Of a stretch of 64,000 nucleotides of DNA, positions 23,591 through 35,128 are shown piece after piece. The notes under the pieces were generated by a model. The model searched no databases and was not told the origin of the DNA. It saw nothing but the letters and a program-made list of their open reading frames with translations. The position numbers were made by a program, and so were the translations under genes. Within the stretch, counting starts at the first letter, position 1. Every line of letters starts with the position of its first letter. This stretch comes from Bretschneidera sinensis (lineage: Eukaryota > Streptophyta > Magnoliopsida > Brassicales > Akaniaceae), in the NCBI GenBank assembly GCA_023935145.1, contig CM043698.1, positions 148,205,125 to 148,269,124 of the forward strand, written 5' to 3'.

Positions 23591-24574
23591 AGTTCATTTA
23601 TGTGCTCTAGGAAGTAATTTATGGGCCAGGCCCCTCATAGATGCTGAGCGAGTTCGCCTGTAGAGGTGGATCATTGCTTGTAGGAGGCAGAAGGTCACTT
23701 GGGGAGGCGAAGAGCCTTCTCGGGGTCGCAAGGTCAATCGGAAGCTTCAATGGCGTTCCTCGGGAATCGAAACGTCACTCTTGGAAGGTGGGAAGTCGTC
23801 TGGAGGAGTGAAGAGTTCTTCTTGAAAACCGTAGAGTCATGTCTTTTCCGTTCCATGCATTTATTACTTCGTTAAGTGCGTTTTCCCTTCTTATAAATAA
23901 GGTGCTCTGACACCTTTTGTTTTAAGCAGAAACAAGTGTGGTTTCTGAAATGAGGAGAGAAAAGCACTTTCTGAGGATAGCCATCATGGCACTTTTGAAA
24001 TTGAGGTTTGGGTTTCTTTCTGACTCCGAGTGGGGGCACGGGCTTCTTCCAGACTCCGAGTGGGAGTCGAAGGAGGAGTTAAGCCGTGTCTCTGGATGGA
24101 GGGGCCCTCGCATCCTGGCTTGCTAGGAACAAAAGAGGAAGAGGGGCGTGGCTGCATACTCCTAGGAAGTTGAGAGCAAGGCTGCAGCCTCTCTTCCGAT
24201 GGCTTTTCTAGTGGCAGTAAGATAAGGGGAATTGCTGCTACCCTTTTCTTACAAGCTGGCGAGGGTTTTCCTAAATCTGGGGCTGATCATGGTCCGTGCT
24301 TTCAGTCTCAGGTTCGGCCCAAGAAGTTTTAGGGTTTGTGCCAGGAACTTTTTAGCCTGAAGTGGGTGTAGAAGCTCGTGACCGGCGTCGTCTGAAACTT
24401 TTTGGTTTTCATTACCTTTTTTGTACTTCGAGGCCGTTAAGGTCCTCTTTTATTTGTACTTCGAGGTCATTAGTTGTAAATGGTTGTAATCCATTAATAA
24501 ATTATCCCTTCTTAATATTCCTGCCTTTGTATGAACTTCTTTCCTTTTTATACTTGAACGAATTTGATGGTAGA
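23591..24574. other. Spacer of the minus Tat element with a plus-strand TATA-like site
   Basis: Non-coding 3' untranslated spacer between the polypurine tract and the tandem array. TATAAATAA on the plus strand (23892-23900) resembles a second antisense core promoter, similar in setting to the one at 27326. No conserved ORF follows it, only short frames that overlap the repeat array. Confidence 0.45.
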
Positions 24575-27000
24575 TTTAACAAACCGAGGGGGTCCAAAGC
24601 CCCCGTACTTGGAGATTCGACAGAGTGTCGACGGGGCTCGGATTTCTTGGAGAATTTAACGAACTGAGGGGGTCCAATGCCCCCGTACTTGGAGATTCGG
24701 TCGAGCGTTGACGGGGCTCAGATTTCCTGGAGAATTTTGCGAACTGAGGGGGTCCAAAGCCCCCGTACTTGGAGATTCGACCGAGCATTGACGGGGCTCG
24801 GATTTCCTAGAGAATTTTACCGAGCGTGAGCAGAGCAGCTCATTGGCTCGGACTTTATTGGAGATTCAACCGAGCGTTGATGGGGCTCGGATTTCCTGGA
24901 GAATTTTGCCGAGCGTGAGCAGAGCAGCTCATTGCCTCGGACTTTATTGGAGATTCGACCGAGCGTTGACGGGGCTCGGATTTCTTAGAGAATTTTGCCG
25001 AGCTTGAGCAAAGCAGCTCATTGGCTCGGATTTTATTGGAGATTCGATCGAGCGTTGACGGGGCTCGGATTTCCTGAAGAATTTTGTGAACCGAGAGGGT
25101 CCAAAGCCCCTGTACTTGGAGATTCGGCCGAGCGTTGATGATGCTCGGATTTCCTGAAGAATTTCACCGAGCGTGAGCAGAGCAACTCATTGGCTCGGAC
25201 TTTATTGGAGATTCGACTGAGTGTTGACGGGGCTCGGATTTCCTGGAGAATTTTGCCGAGTGTGAGCAGAACAGATCATTGGCTCGGACTTTATTGGAGA
25301 TTAAACCGAGCGTTGGCGGGGCTCGGATTTCCTGGAGAATTTTGTGACCTGAGGGGGTCCAAAGCACCCGTACTTGGAGATTCGGCTGAGTATTGACGGG
25401 GCTCGGATTTTCTAGAGAATTTTGCCGAGCGTGAGCAGAGCAGCTCATTGGCTCTGACTTTAACCGAGCATTGACGGGGCTCAGATTTCCTGGAGAATTT
25501 TTCCGAGCGTGAGCAGAACAGCTCATTGGCTCGAACTTTATTGGAGATTCGACCGAGTGTTGAAAGGGCTCGGATTTCCAGGAGAATTTTACCGAGCGTG
25601 AGCAGAGCAGCTCATTGGCTCGGACTTTATTGGAGATTCGATCGAGCGTTGACGGGGCTCGGATTTCCTGGAGAATTTTGTGAACCGAGGGGGTCCAAAG
25701 GCCCCGTACTTGGAGATTCGGCCGAGCGTTGACGGTGCTCGGATTTCCTGAAGAATTTTACCGAGTGTGAGCAGAGTAGCTCATTGGCTCGAACTTTATT
25801 GGAGATTCGACCGAGCGTTGACGGGGCTCAAATTTCCTGGAGAATTTTACTGAGCGTGAGCAGAGTAGCTCATTGGCTCAGACTTTATTGGAGATTCGAC
25901 CGAGCGTTGACGGGGCTCGGATTTCCTGGAGAATTTTGCCGAGCATGAGCAGAGCAGCTCATTGGCTCAGACTTTATTGGAGATTCGACCGAGTGTTGAA
26001 AGGGCTCGGATTTCCAGGAGAATTTTACCGAGTGTGAGCAGAACAGATCATTGGCTCGGACTTTATTGGAGATTAAACCGAGCGTTGGCGGGGCTCGGAT
26101 TTCCTGGAGAATTTTGTGACCTGAGGGGGTCCAAAGCCCCCGTACTTGGAGATTCGGCTGAGTATTGACGGGGCTCGGATTTTCTAGAGAATTTTGCCGA
26201 GCGTGAGCAGAGCAGCTCATTGGCTCTGACTTTAACCGAGCATTGACGGGGCTCAGATTTCCTGGAGAATTTTTCCGAGCGTGAGCAGAACAGCTCATTG
26301 GCTCGAACTTTATTGGAGATTCGACCGAGTGTTGAAAGGGCTCGGATTTCCAGGAGAATTTTACCGAGCGTGAGCAGAGCAGCTCATTGGCTCGGACTTT
26401 ATTGGAGATTCGATCGAGCGTTGACGGGGCTCGGATTTCCTGGAGAATTTTGTGAACCGAGGGGGTCCAAAGGCCCCGTACTTGGAGATTCGGCCGAGCG
26501 TTGACGGTGCTCGGATTTCCTGAAGAATTTTACCGAGTGTGAGCAGAGTAGCTCATTGGCTCGAACTTTATTGGAGATTCGACCGAGCGTTGACGGGGCT
26601 CAAATTTCCTGGAGAATTTTACTGAGCGTGAGCAGAGTAGCTCATTGGCTCAGACTTTATTGGAGATTCGACCGAGCGTTGACGGGGCTCGGATTTCCTG
26701 GAGAATTTTACGAACCGATGGGGTCTAAAGCCCCCGTACTTGGAGATTCGGTCGAGTGTTGACGGGGCTCGATTTCCTAGAGAATTTTGTCGAGCATTGA
26801 TGGGGCTCGAATTTTCTAGAGAATTTTACCGAGCGTGAGCAGAGCAACTCATTGGCTCGGACTTTAATGGAGATTCGACCGAGCGTTGATGGGGCTCAAA
26901 TTTCCAGGAGAATTTTACCGAGCGTGAGCAGAGCAACTCATTGGCTCGGACTTTATTGGAGATTCGACCGAGAGTTGGCGGGGCTCGGATTTCCTGGAGA
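24575..27000. repeat. Tandem-repeat array (about 89- and 80-bp units) with a 772-bp higher-order copy
   Basis: Two unit types alternate. The 89-bp type is GGAGATTCGACCGAGCGTTG, then ACGGGGCTCGGATTTCCTGG, then GAGCAGAGCAGCTCATTGGC with TCGGACTTTATT. The 80-bp type replaces the last third with GAGGGGGTCCAAAGCCCCCG and TACTTGG. About 670 bases starting near 25260 recur almost unchanged 772 bases later (from about 26032), including private variants such as GGAGATTAAACCGAGCGTTG. The many open frames crossing it are repeat artefacts. Tandem repeats in the 3' spacer are known for Tat/Ogre elements and can seed satellites. Confidence 0.9.
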
Positions 27001-27325
27001 CGTCTCTCCTGCGCGCATGGGCTTTTTAGCCTACTTCATGTTTACCAGTTGCTCGTGAACCTTTTCTGCGAGTGGGCTTTTTAGCCCATTTTGGGTCTAC
27101 TGGGTATTCGCAATGAATGACGTTGCTTGATAAGAAAGGGCGGCGTGTCAGTTTCAGTAGAGGTCGTGCCCTATCGACAGCTAGCACCTAGGCGACTGGA
27201 AACGGCACCTTGGGAACTAAGAACGGTTCCTGGGGAACAGAAAACGGCCCTTAGGGAATAGTGAGGGGTGTGCCCGTTCGTCTGACGCGAAATTTGACGT
27301 TTCTCGTTTCTGCTGCTAGAGCCCT

Positions 27326-27334
27326 TATATAAGG
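27326..27334 (+). promoter_or_regulatory. TATA-like core promoter of the antisense ORF
   Basis: TATATAAGG lies about 140 bases upstream of the antisense ORF start at 27471, on the strand opposite to pol. A pyrimidine-rich stretch (CCCCTTTTCCTCAG) follows at typical start-site distance. This suggests independent transcription of the antisense ORF. It is inferred from sequence alone. Confidence 0.5.
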
Positions 27335-27470
27335 GGGTTCCCCTTTTCCTCAGTTTTCACTTTGCATTTTTTAGAGTTTTAGAGTTTTTAGTTCAGCTAG
27401 GAAGTCAGAGAGCGTTCGGCATTGCTTAAGAGTCTTCCACAAATGCTTTCATTCCTTATTGGTGAGTAAG

Positions 27471-29269
27471 ATGTCTGTAGGTAGTGAATCTAGTAGGGCT
27501 CTTTCTAGGGAGCTGGGGGAAGCCATGGATGCTTCTTCTAGCGAAGGGGTTTCTTCCCATGAAGTGGCTCCTAGGGGTAGAGGCCGGGCCCTTGTGCCGT
27601 ACACGGGGGGAGGAGAAGAAGGCCAAGGGTCGAAATCATCAAGAGGGATGAGGACTGGGCGCTTACATCTATTAGAGACGAGGCTCAGGACACAGAGAGA
27701 GATGAATGGGTGTTTGAAGCGAACACCATTCCGAGTACTGTGGAGAAATCCAACCTTCTAAGGCTGAGGGTTAAATACAGGATCCCCCCTGATTTTCAAA
27801 TGGTAGTCCATGAGGGTGGAAGGAGGACTTGCGATGTCCTGTCCAACCGGATGCCGTATGAGTTATGCCTCTACGAACATCAGCTTAAGGCGGGGCTCAG
27901 GTTCCATCTCCACCCGTTCCTCTGCTCTATACTTAGGTATTTTGGCATTGCATTAAGCCAGCTGGTGCCCAATTCGGTTCGGCTGATTCTGGCGTTCATC
28001 GCGGTGTGCCAAGAGGTGGGGGTGATGAACATCAACGTGTTCAAAGCCTATTTTCAGCTGGCCCGGCTAGGTCACTCAGGATGGGTCATCGTTAGTTTGA
28101 GACGGGGGAAGAGCGTTCTAAAGGAGAAGCCTTCCTCCATCAAGGGATAAAAGGGGGGCTTCTTCTTTGTCCAGTCTACTGAAAGTTTTGACGTCCCACT
28201 ATCATGGGGTCTGGAGCGTGTTGGCAAATGCAAAAGGCCACACCTCTCCCTGCGTGAGGAAGAAATACTGAGGGTAATACTGGCCGCGCTCTTGGAGATC
28301 CATGTTTTTGGAGATAATGAGGAACTCTACAAGCGCGGCCTATGTCCTCTCCGCCTTCCCTCGTGCCTCACTTATGGTAGTCACTGGTTCATCATTTTAT
28401 AGGAACTCTTGCTTCTTTTCTCCCAAGTTTTTTAATGCATCTCTTTTTGTGCAGACATGGAGATGGCTGCGATAGCAAAATGACTGGCATATGAGAAGAA
28501 GAGGGCAATAGAGGTTAGCAGCTCTGGTCAGAAGAAGAAAGCCAAGGTTCCAACCGTGGCCCCGATCCTGGTTGAAAGCACTCCAAGGCCTTCAGCGGCA
28601 CCGATGGCCCCCACTCCTCCTTCAGGGGCTCCCTTGCCACACGCAGAATCTGAGATGACCCATCTCTTCACCCCTCGGTGGGCTCTGAGGCTTGATGACT
28701 CGATGTTTGCTAGTACCAAAGTAGCTCGTGAGCATCTAGTGCTGGGGATCCCTCCTCGAGATAGGGCAGAAATTTCGTCGAAGCCATTGGAGTTACTCTG
28801 CTTGGCGTCAGAGGTTGCTACCTCTCAGGCAGAGGTCCTTCATGGGATGCTTTGGCGGCGCGCCCTGGAAGTAGTGGACCGCTTGGCCAAGACAGAGCTT
28901 AAGCTGAAGGAGTCTGAGGACATTGCCCATGACCTGACCATTTCCCTTGAGACAGCAGAGAGGGAGAGAGCCGAGGCCATTTTTGATAGGGATCACCAGC
29001 ATCGAACAGAAGACGTCCTGAGGGGGGAACTGGAGGAGGTTCGGCGTCGCTCCGCAGAGAATGAGGCATATTTGACGAAGGATGGGGCAATGCAGTACCT
29101 CGAAGGTTTTGACGAAGCTAAGAAGAGGGTTAAGCTTCTTTTCCCGGAGTTGGGTTTATCAGGTCTTGATTTGGCCTCTGATTTCGAGGGTTCTAGTGCT
29201 AGTTCTTCAGAAGGCGCTGAAGAAGCCACTTCGGCCGAGACTCGAGTGGAGCCGAGGAGCGTGAGTTAG
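27471..29269 (+). pseudogene. Tat-lineage antisense ORF (Transposase_28-like, putative gypsy-type transposon protein), broken
   Basis: The ORF starts at ATG 27471 (MSVGSESSRALSREL). A conserved core follows, with MPYELCLYEHQLKAGLRF, SILRYFGIALSQLVPNSVR and VFKAYFQLARLGHSGW. This resembles the domain known as putative gypsy-type transposon (PF04195). An intron runs from about 28376 to 28453, ending TTTTGTGCAG. The second exon encodes a proline-rich linker and a coiled coil (about 28860-29120) and ends at TAG 29267-29269. Defects: a frameshift near 27690, a TAA at about 28148 and a TGA near 28481. It lies opposite to pol. Its function is unknown even in intact elements. The other copy is at 39366-51375 on the minus strand. 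Confidence 0.75.
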
Positions 29270-29457
29270 CTTGCCCCTGATAAACTTGAGGCTTTTGCTA
29301 AGGATTGCGAGGTTCGCAAGACCTCGGTTTCCCTGTAGTGCCTTAGCGCTTTTGTATGTAGGTCTAAAAGTGCCTGCCTTTTGTACTCCTCCTTGTTATG
29401 AATAAATTTGCGCATTTGAAACTTTAAATCTTTATTGACTTTTACTTTTCTTACATT

Positions 29458-32305
29458 TCATTGATAAAACCTACGGAGGTTCTCCACATTCCAGGTGCGG
29501 GGAATGACTTTTTCTTCCATGTCCTCTAGCTCGTAGGTACCTATTCTAAAAACCCTTCGGATGCGATAAGGGCCTTTCCAGTTTGATATGAGTTTCCCGG
29601 TGATGCGCGGTCGTGACACTTCGCTCTTCCGTAGGACAAGGTCATTGAGTTTGAAGTCTTTTGGTCGGACCTGGGAGTTGTAGTATCGAGCAGCCCTTTG
29701 CTATAAGTCGCGAGGTGGATCTGGGCTTTGTCCCTTGCTTCTTCAACTAAGTCTGCATTCATTCTCAACCCTTTTTCATTTTTACCTGGCTCAAAGCACT
29801 GTACTCGGAGTGATGGGACCACGATTTCGAGAGAGGTGACGGCCTCTGACCTATATGACATGAAGAAGGAGGTTTAGTTAGTTGGCGTTCAGGTCGTTGT
29901 TTGATAAGCCCAGAGGATGTAGTAGAGCTGTTCTGCCCACTGATTGTCGGCCTCATCAAGTCTTCTTCTGATCCCTTGAAGGAGTGTTCTGTTGGTTACT
30001 TCCGCCTGGTCATTGGCCTGTGGATACCCCATAGAGGAGAACCGATGGTCGATGTGAAGGTCATCATAGAATGTCTTGAATCGGGAGCTATCGAATTGTT
30101 TTCAATTGTCGGTGATCAGCACGCGAGGGATCCTGAATTGGCATACTATTGACTTCCAAACAAAATTTCAAGTTTGGTGATCCGTGATACTTGCCAATGG
30201 CTCAGCTTTGACCCATTTGGTGAAGTAGTCAATGGCCACAATAAGGTGCTTTTTCTGCCCTGCGGCCGTCGGGAATGGGCCCAGGAGGTCCATCCCCCAC
30301 ATGGCGAAAAGGATGGGACTGGTGATGGAGACGAAGGGATTGGCAGGTCGATGCAATATCGGAGACCACCACTGACAATTTTCACATTTCTTGACCAAAT
30401 CTGCCGCGTCATCCTTAACCGTGGGCCAATAATACCCCTGGCGAAGGACTTTGAAAGCTAAGGCCCGAGCTCCCAAGTGGTTTCCCTAGATCCCTTCGTG
30501 GACCTCTCGGAGATCATAGTCGGCCTCTCTGGGTCCGAGGCACTGTAGGTACGGCGTAGTTAGACCCTTTTTGTATAATTGCCCTTCCATAAGGGTGTAA
30601 CGCGAGGCACGAGAGATCAACTTCCTGGCTTGGTCCTTGGGTTCCGGTACAGTGCTGTCTTTCAGATACTTGAGGATTGGATCCATCCACGAGGGTCCTT
30701 CTTCTACTAACAGGACCGGGGCTTCATCTATACTTGGGGCAGGGAGAATTTCCATGATAGACAGCTCGACTAGGCACCAGTTGTTGGGAGGAGGCAAAAT
30801 TTGCAAGGGTGTCCACCTTAGAGTTTTTAGTTTGGGGAATCTGAGTTCTCCAGAATGTTTTGAATATGGTAACTGATTCTTTCACTTTTCGGAGATATTA
30901 GGAGAGCTTCTCGCCCCTGGCCTCGAATTCTCCCTACACCTGACTTACCACCAACTGAAAGTCGTTGAATACTTCCAGTGCTTCTACGGCCAGTGCCTTG
31001 GCTAACCTCAGTCCAGCTAGAAGGGCTTCATATTCTGCTTCGTTATTGGAGGCCCTGAATCTGAACCTCAACGCATATTCAATGGTGAAGCCTTCAGGGC
31101 TGTAGAGGATAAGTCCTGCCCTGCTCCCTTGTGAATTTGAGGACCCATCCACATGGAGACTCCATCCCGGAGGAGGACCGCTGTTTAGAGGTGCTTCAGG
31201 TTCGTCTAGTGCTTCAAGTTCATCCAGAATTATAGGCAAGGTCGTTTCCACGATGAAGTCGGCCAGGGTCTAGGCCTTGATAGATTGCCTGGGTCGGTAG
31301 CAGATATCAAACTCCCCCAGCTTTCGATTGCCCATTTTACCATTCTTCCTGAAGCGCTTGGATTGTGAAAGATCTGCCTCAAGGGTTGGTCCGTTAACAG
31401 GAGCATAGTGTGTGCTTGAAAGTATGGTCAAAGCTTTCAGGCGACTATTATCAGAGCATAGGCCATTTTTTCAATAGGAGGGTACCTCGTCTCGGCCTCA
31501 TGGAGAATTCGGCTGACGTAGTAGATGGGTTTTTGGACACCCGCCTCTTCTTGTACCAGAACAGAGGCCACAGTGCTTCGTCCGGCAGATAGGTAAAGGA
31601 AGAGCTCTTTATCTGGGAGCGGTTTGGTTAGGAGAGGCGGTGAACTTAGGTACTTCTTCAAGTCTTCAAACACCTCTTGGCAGCTCTCGGACCAGGCGAA
31701 GTCCTTAGCCTTTTTGATAGCCTTAAAGAAGGGGAAGCACCTTTCTGCCGATTTAGACATGAAACAATTTAGGGCTGCGATTCGTCCAGTGAGTCGCTGG
31801 ACTTCTTTTACTGACTTAGGAGGGGCCATGTTGAAGATGGCCTCTATCTTCTCCGTGTTGACCTCTATCCCTCTCTAGGTGACCATGAATCCCAAGAACT
31901 TGCCTCCGGTTACCCCAAAAGCACACTTAGATGGATTTAACCTCATATTATGCTTGCGCAGGACCCCGAAGGCTTCTTCCAGATCGGAGTGATGGTTGCG
32001 TGCCTCGGGGCTTTTGACCAACATGTCGTCCACATAGACTTCCACATTCTTCCCAATCTGTCTTTTGAAGATTTTGTTCACTAACCTTTGATAGGTTGCC
32101 CCTGCATTTTTCAGCCCGAAGGGCATTACTTTGTAGCAATATAACCCTTGCTCGGTGACAAAGGCGGTATTTTCTTGGTCAGACTCATGCATGAAAATCT
32201 GGTTATAACCAGAGTAGGCGTCCATAAAGGAGAGGAGTTCATGCCCCGATGTGGCATCCACCAATTGATCAATCCGGGGGAGAGGGAAGCTGTCCTTGGG
32301 GCAAG
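29458..32305 (-). pseudogene. Degenerate Ty3/gypsy pol (RT, RNase H, integrase) of the minus Tat element
   Basis: Minus-strand domains in order: reverse transcriptase from the break (MDAYSGYNQI, MPFGLKNAGATYQRLVNK, catalytic YVDD in VEVYVDDMLVKS, about 32264-31875), RT connection (about 31829-31437, KPIYYVSRILHEAETRY), RNase H (about 31251-30930, LHVDGSSN and NNEAEYEALLAGL), and integrase (about 30476-29560, zinc-binding CENCQ, WGMDLLGPFP with the first Asp, ITDN, and a Glu in QAEVTNR). The C-terminus reads NVENLRRFYQ with its stop at 29458-29460. Several stops and frame changes occur, for example TAG after DHQT near 30168 and damage near 29960. It encodes no working polyprotein. Confidence 0.85.
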
Positions 32306-33579
32306 CTGATAGACGCTTAAATATACATATTTAAGCCCCCTTATTTACACTTGTTAGATCCTTTATTACGTTAATTTGGTATCTTTTACTCCATTTGTGT
32401 GTTTTACATGTTTTTATAGGGTCTTAGAGAAAAAAAAAGCAGTTTTGGCACTTTAAGAAAGAAATCTAGAAGCCCTGGAGCACTTTTTGGACAAAGTGCG
32501 ATCGAGCACACATGTACGGGCATAAATAGTAAACTACAGAACCCTATTTTGGAAAGAACCCTATTTTGGAAATAACTCTATTTTGGAAATAAAGGAGTTT
32601 TGTGTTTTAGGAAAGTTTAGAAACTCATGAGGCTTTTAGGACTTCTCAAAGACCTATAAATTCACTTGTAAATCACACACATAAATCACACCTTAGAAAG
32701 AAACACTTTTCTCTTTTCTTTTACTTAGAGTGGATAGCTTGGGAGAGAATTGACGCCTCTTCTCTCGGGTTTATTCTTCTCCCTTATGTTTAGTTTAATT
32801 ATGTTTACTTCAGTTAGTATGTGTAACTAACTCTCTTATAGGGCTCGATTGAAGCCCTAGTTATGCATTCCCATATTTTTATTCATTGATTAAATCTTTG
32901 CATAGCTTATTATGTTACTTAACTTGATTAACACCTGTGTTTATTTAAATTCCTCATATGTATGTGTAAGGCCAACGTATGCATGTGGTATGGATAGGTT
33001 AGTTAGATCAATTTGGATGACCAAGTCCTGGGTCTAACATTAGTAACAAGGGACCATCTTATCCGGATACCCGGGTTAATCAACATGGGAAACCGGGAGT
33101 AGATACCATGCCCTAGGTCTCATGTGGTTGTCGATTTCCACAGTACCTATGTTTTCATAAGGAACAACTCAAGCAGATACCATGCTGAATCCCTTAAGGA
33201 AGAAAAGAGTTAGAGTAGATACCATGCCTAACTCGTTGCTTAGGGAAATCAATAGCTTAAGGAGTAGATACCATGCCCTTAGGTTGGCAACCAGTAGGTA
33301 CACATAATAAGGCTAGAGCACTGATACCTTATACAAAATCGGGAATGTATGACTAATGGTGGATATCAAAGCCCTATGTCTTTATTATTATCGAATCACC
33401 CTTCAGTTTATTATTTCTATCTTTTTACATTGCAAATATAATTCTAAATTGAACTTTACCAATCCCTGTCGAGATGATCTTGCATTGGCACACTATGCTA
33501 CACTATTGACCTTGTGCACTTGCAAGTAAAGCAAAGTACGATCATTCACCTATTTATTTAGGTATATTTTCGCACAACA
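32306..33579 (+). repeat. LTR of the Athila/Tat-type element
   Basis: It begins TGATAGACGCTTAAATATAC and ends TTTTCGCACAACA, directly before the primer-binding site. The phrase GTAGATACCATGC (or CAGATACCATGC) recurs four times between 33098 and 33275, each time next to a CCTTA/CCTAAC word. The U3 region carries TGCGATCGAGCACA, also found inside the element. No coding capacity. Confidence 0.85.
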
Positions 33580-33585
33580 AGTTTT

Positions 33586-33603
33586 TGGCGCCGTTGCCGG
33601 GGA
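33586..33603 (+). other. Primer-binding site
   Basis: TGGCGCCGTTGCCGGGGA lies 6 bases after the LTR. This is the classic site complementary to the 3' end of tRNA-Asp used by Athila and Tat lineage elements. Confidence 0.9.
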
Positions 33604-33914
33604 TTGCCCTAAATTTCCTTTTAGAATTATTTTTCATTTAATTTAATCATTTTTTATTATTTTTTTATTATTCTATATTTCATCAAAAATCAAAAAAAAT
33701 TTAAGTTTTTATTTTATTTTATTTTCATTGAAAACCCTAATCTATTCCTTTTTGTTTTCTATTACAGGTACTCCAAGGAGTTTTCTGTGCCACTTGCGAT
33801 CGATCGCACCCTCCTGTGCGATCGAGCGCATTTAGGGCAAAGAGTACCCGAGCAGCAGAGTTGCACTGCTGCACTAAAACTGGTTTTTCTGCTTTATGCA
33901 CGGACTTCGATCCC

Positions 33915-34477
33915 GACATCCGAAATTATTTTCCCTCGATCCCGAGCTTGAACGGACCATCTGACAAAGGCTTAGGGACAACTTTGAGGAGAACAAAGGA
34001 GAAGTCGAGAACGAAACACAAATGGCGAAATAGCTCGAGAACCAGCAACCACCTGCACGAGTTCCGATGAAGCAATCCTTCATCCCTCGGAACATTGATC
34101 AACCATCATGCATTGCATATCAACCTGAAGCGGCGGGAAATTATTACGTATCTCCGCAAATCTTGAATGCTTTGACTCATTATAGAGGCACTCCTAACGA
34201 AGATCCACACTTGCACCTACGAGAATTTATCGATCTTTGCAAGTTCCAGCATATTCAAGGCCTAGATCAAGAGGGAATCAGGTTAATTCTTTTTCCTTTT
34301 TCATTAAAAGATAATGCTAAAATGTGGTATCATTCATTGCCTGCAGACTCCATCCATACTTGGGAAGAGCTATCCAATAGATTTCTAAAGAAATTTTTTC
34401 CAACCCAAAAGACAAGACAGATTAGGAAAGAGATTCAATCCTTCCAACAGAGGGATGGCAACCTTTTTTTCGAGGCA
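33915..34477 (+). pseudogene. Partial gag of the Athila/Tat-type element
   Basis: The frame shows DNFEENKGEVENETQMAK, a stop, then FIPRNIDQPSCIAYQPEA, VSPQILNALTHYRGTPNEDP, HLHLREFIDLCKFQHIQGL, LFPFSLKDNAKMWYHSLPA and TWEELSNRFLKKFFPTQKTR. This is the capsid-like region of plant gypsy gag. A TAG at about 34032 and the loss of everything after FFEAWG make it non-functional. From about 34478 the sequence belongs to a different gag. Confidence 0.85.
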
Positions 34478-35095
34478 TGGGGACACTCACTTCCTCAGCA
34501 GTAAAAGGCCGAAGAAGACCCCAGAGAGCCTATTCAATATTATTCAACATCGAGGGGAGAGGCTTCAAGCCTACATATCCAGGTTCAATATAGCTGGATG
34601 AGAAATCCCTGACCTCGACCTAAATATCCAAATGTTGGCGTTTAAAAATGGGCTGAGGTCTGGGATCTTCAGCTCCAAGCTCACCCGACACTCGCCTAAG
34701 AACATAAACTAAGTTTTGACTTGACTAGAAAAGTATATGTTGACAGAAGACGACCAAGCATTTAAAAGAGAGAGAATGAGAAACAGAAAATAAGAGAAAA
34801 GACATCGACCTTTAAAGATGAGCGGTCAAAAGGCCTCACCAAGAAAACAGGTATAAATCCCACCCTTGGCTCGATAGTTTCACCCCCCTCAATGCGTCTA
34901 AGACCAATGTCCTGATGCAGCTTCAAGACAGGTTAGTCCTCTAGTGACCGTCCAAGACACCGCACCTCGGTGGAGACCAGAGAAAGTGGTGTCAACTCCA
35001 CAAGAACTACGGCCATGATACTGAGAAACGCCATAGCTTGAAAGAACAAATCAAGGCCCTCATCAGCCGGGGGCACCTTAAGGAGTTTAAAAGGC

Positions 35096-35128
<33 letters not shown>

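Larger units (their letters stand above)
22901..32305 (-). mobile_element. Tat-lineage Ty3/gypsy retrotransposon, minus orientation, 5' half missing
   Basis: Read on the minus strand the element has truncated pol (from RT onward, 32305 to 29458), an antisense ORF, a tandem-repeat spacer, a polypurine tract and the 3' LTR. An antisense ORF between pol and the 3' LTR with a repeat-rich spacer is a known layout of the Tat lineage (Retand, Grande and Ogre relatives). The break at 32305 lies inside the RT region, just before the CPKDSFPLPRIDQLVDA motif, where an Athila/Tat-type LTR begins. The 5' LTR, gag and protease are absent. The plus-oriented copy at 34478-53765 belongs to the same family. 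Confidence 0.85.
32306..34477 (+). mobile_element. Truncated Athila/Tat-type gypsy element: LTR, PBS and partial gag
   Basis: A 5' LTR (32306-33579), a primer-binding site and the first part of gag lie in plus orientation between the broken 5' ends of the two Tat copies. The gag similarity stops abruptly at about 34478, where gag of the plus Tat copy takes over in another frame. No pol and no 3' LTR of this element are present, so no target duplication can be tested. It is either an insertion later cut by deletion or one side of a recombination product. Confidence 0.8.

Noticed and set aside
24575..27000. Many short open frames on both strands with almost identical proteins
   Set aside because: They are produced by the tandem array and follow its period. 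They have no coding signature.
24575..27000. CRISPR-like array
   Set aside because: Repeats are directly adjacent with no unique spacers, and the sequence is plant nuclear DNA.
28528..29229. Minus-strand frames opposite the antisense ORF
   Set aside because: They mirror the conserved plus-strand coding sequence and match no family.
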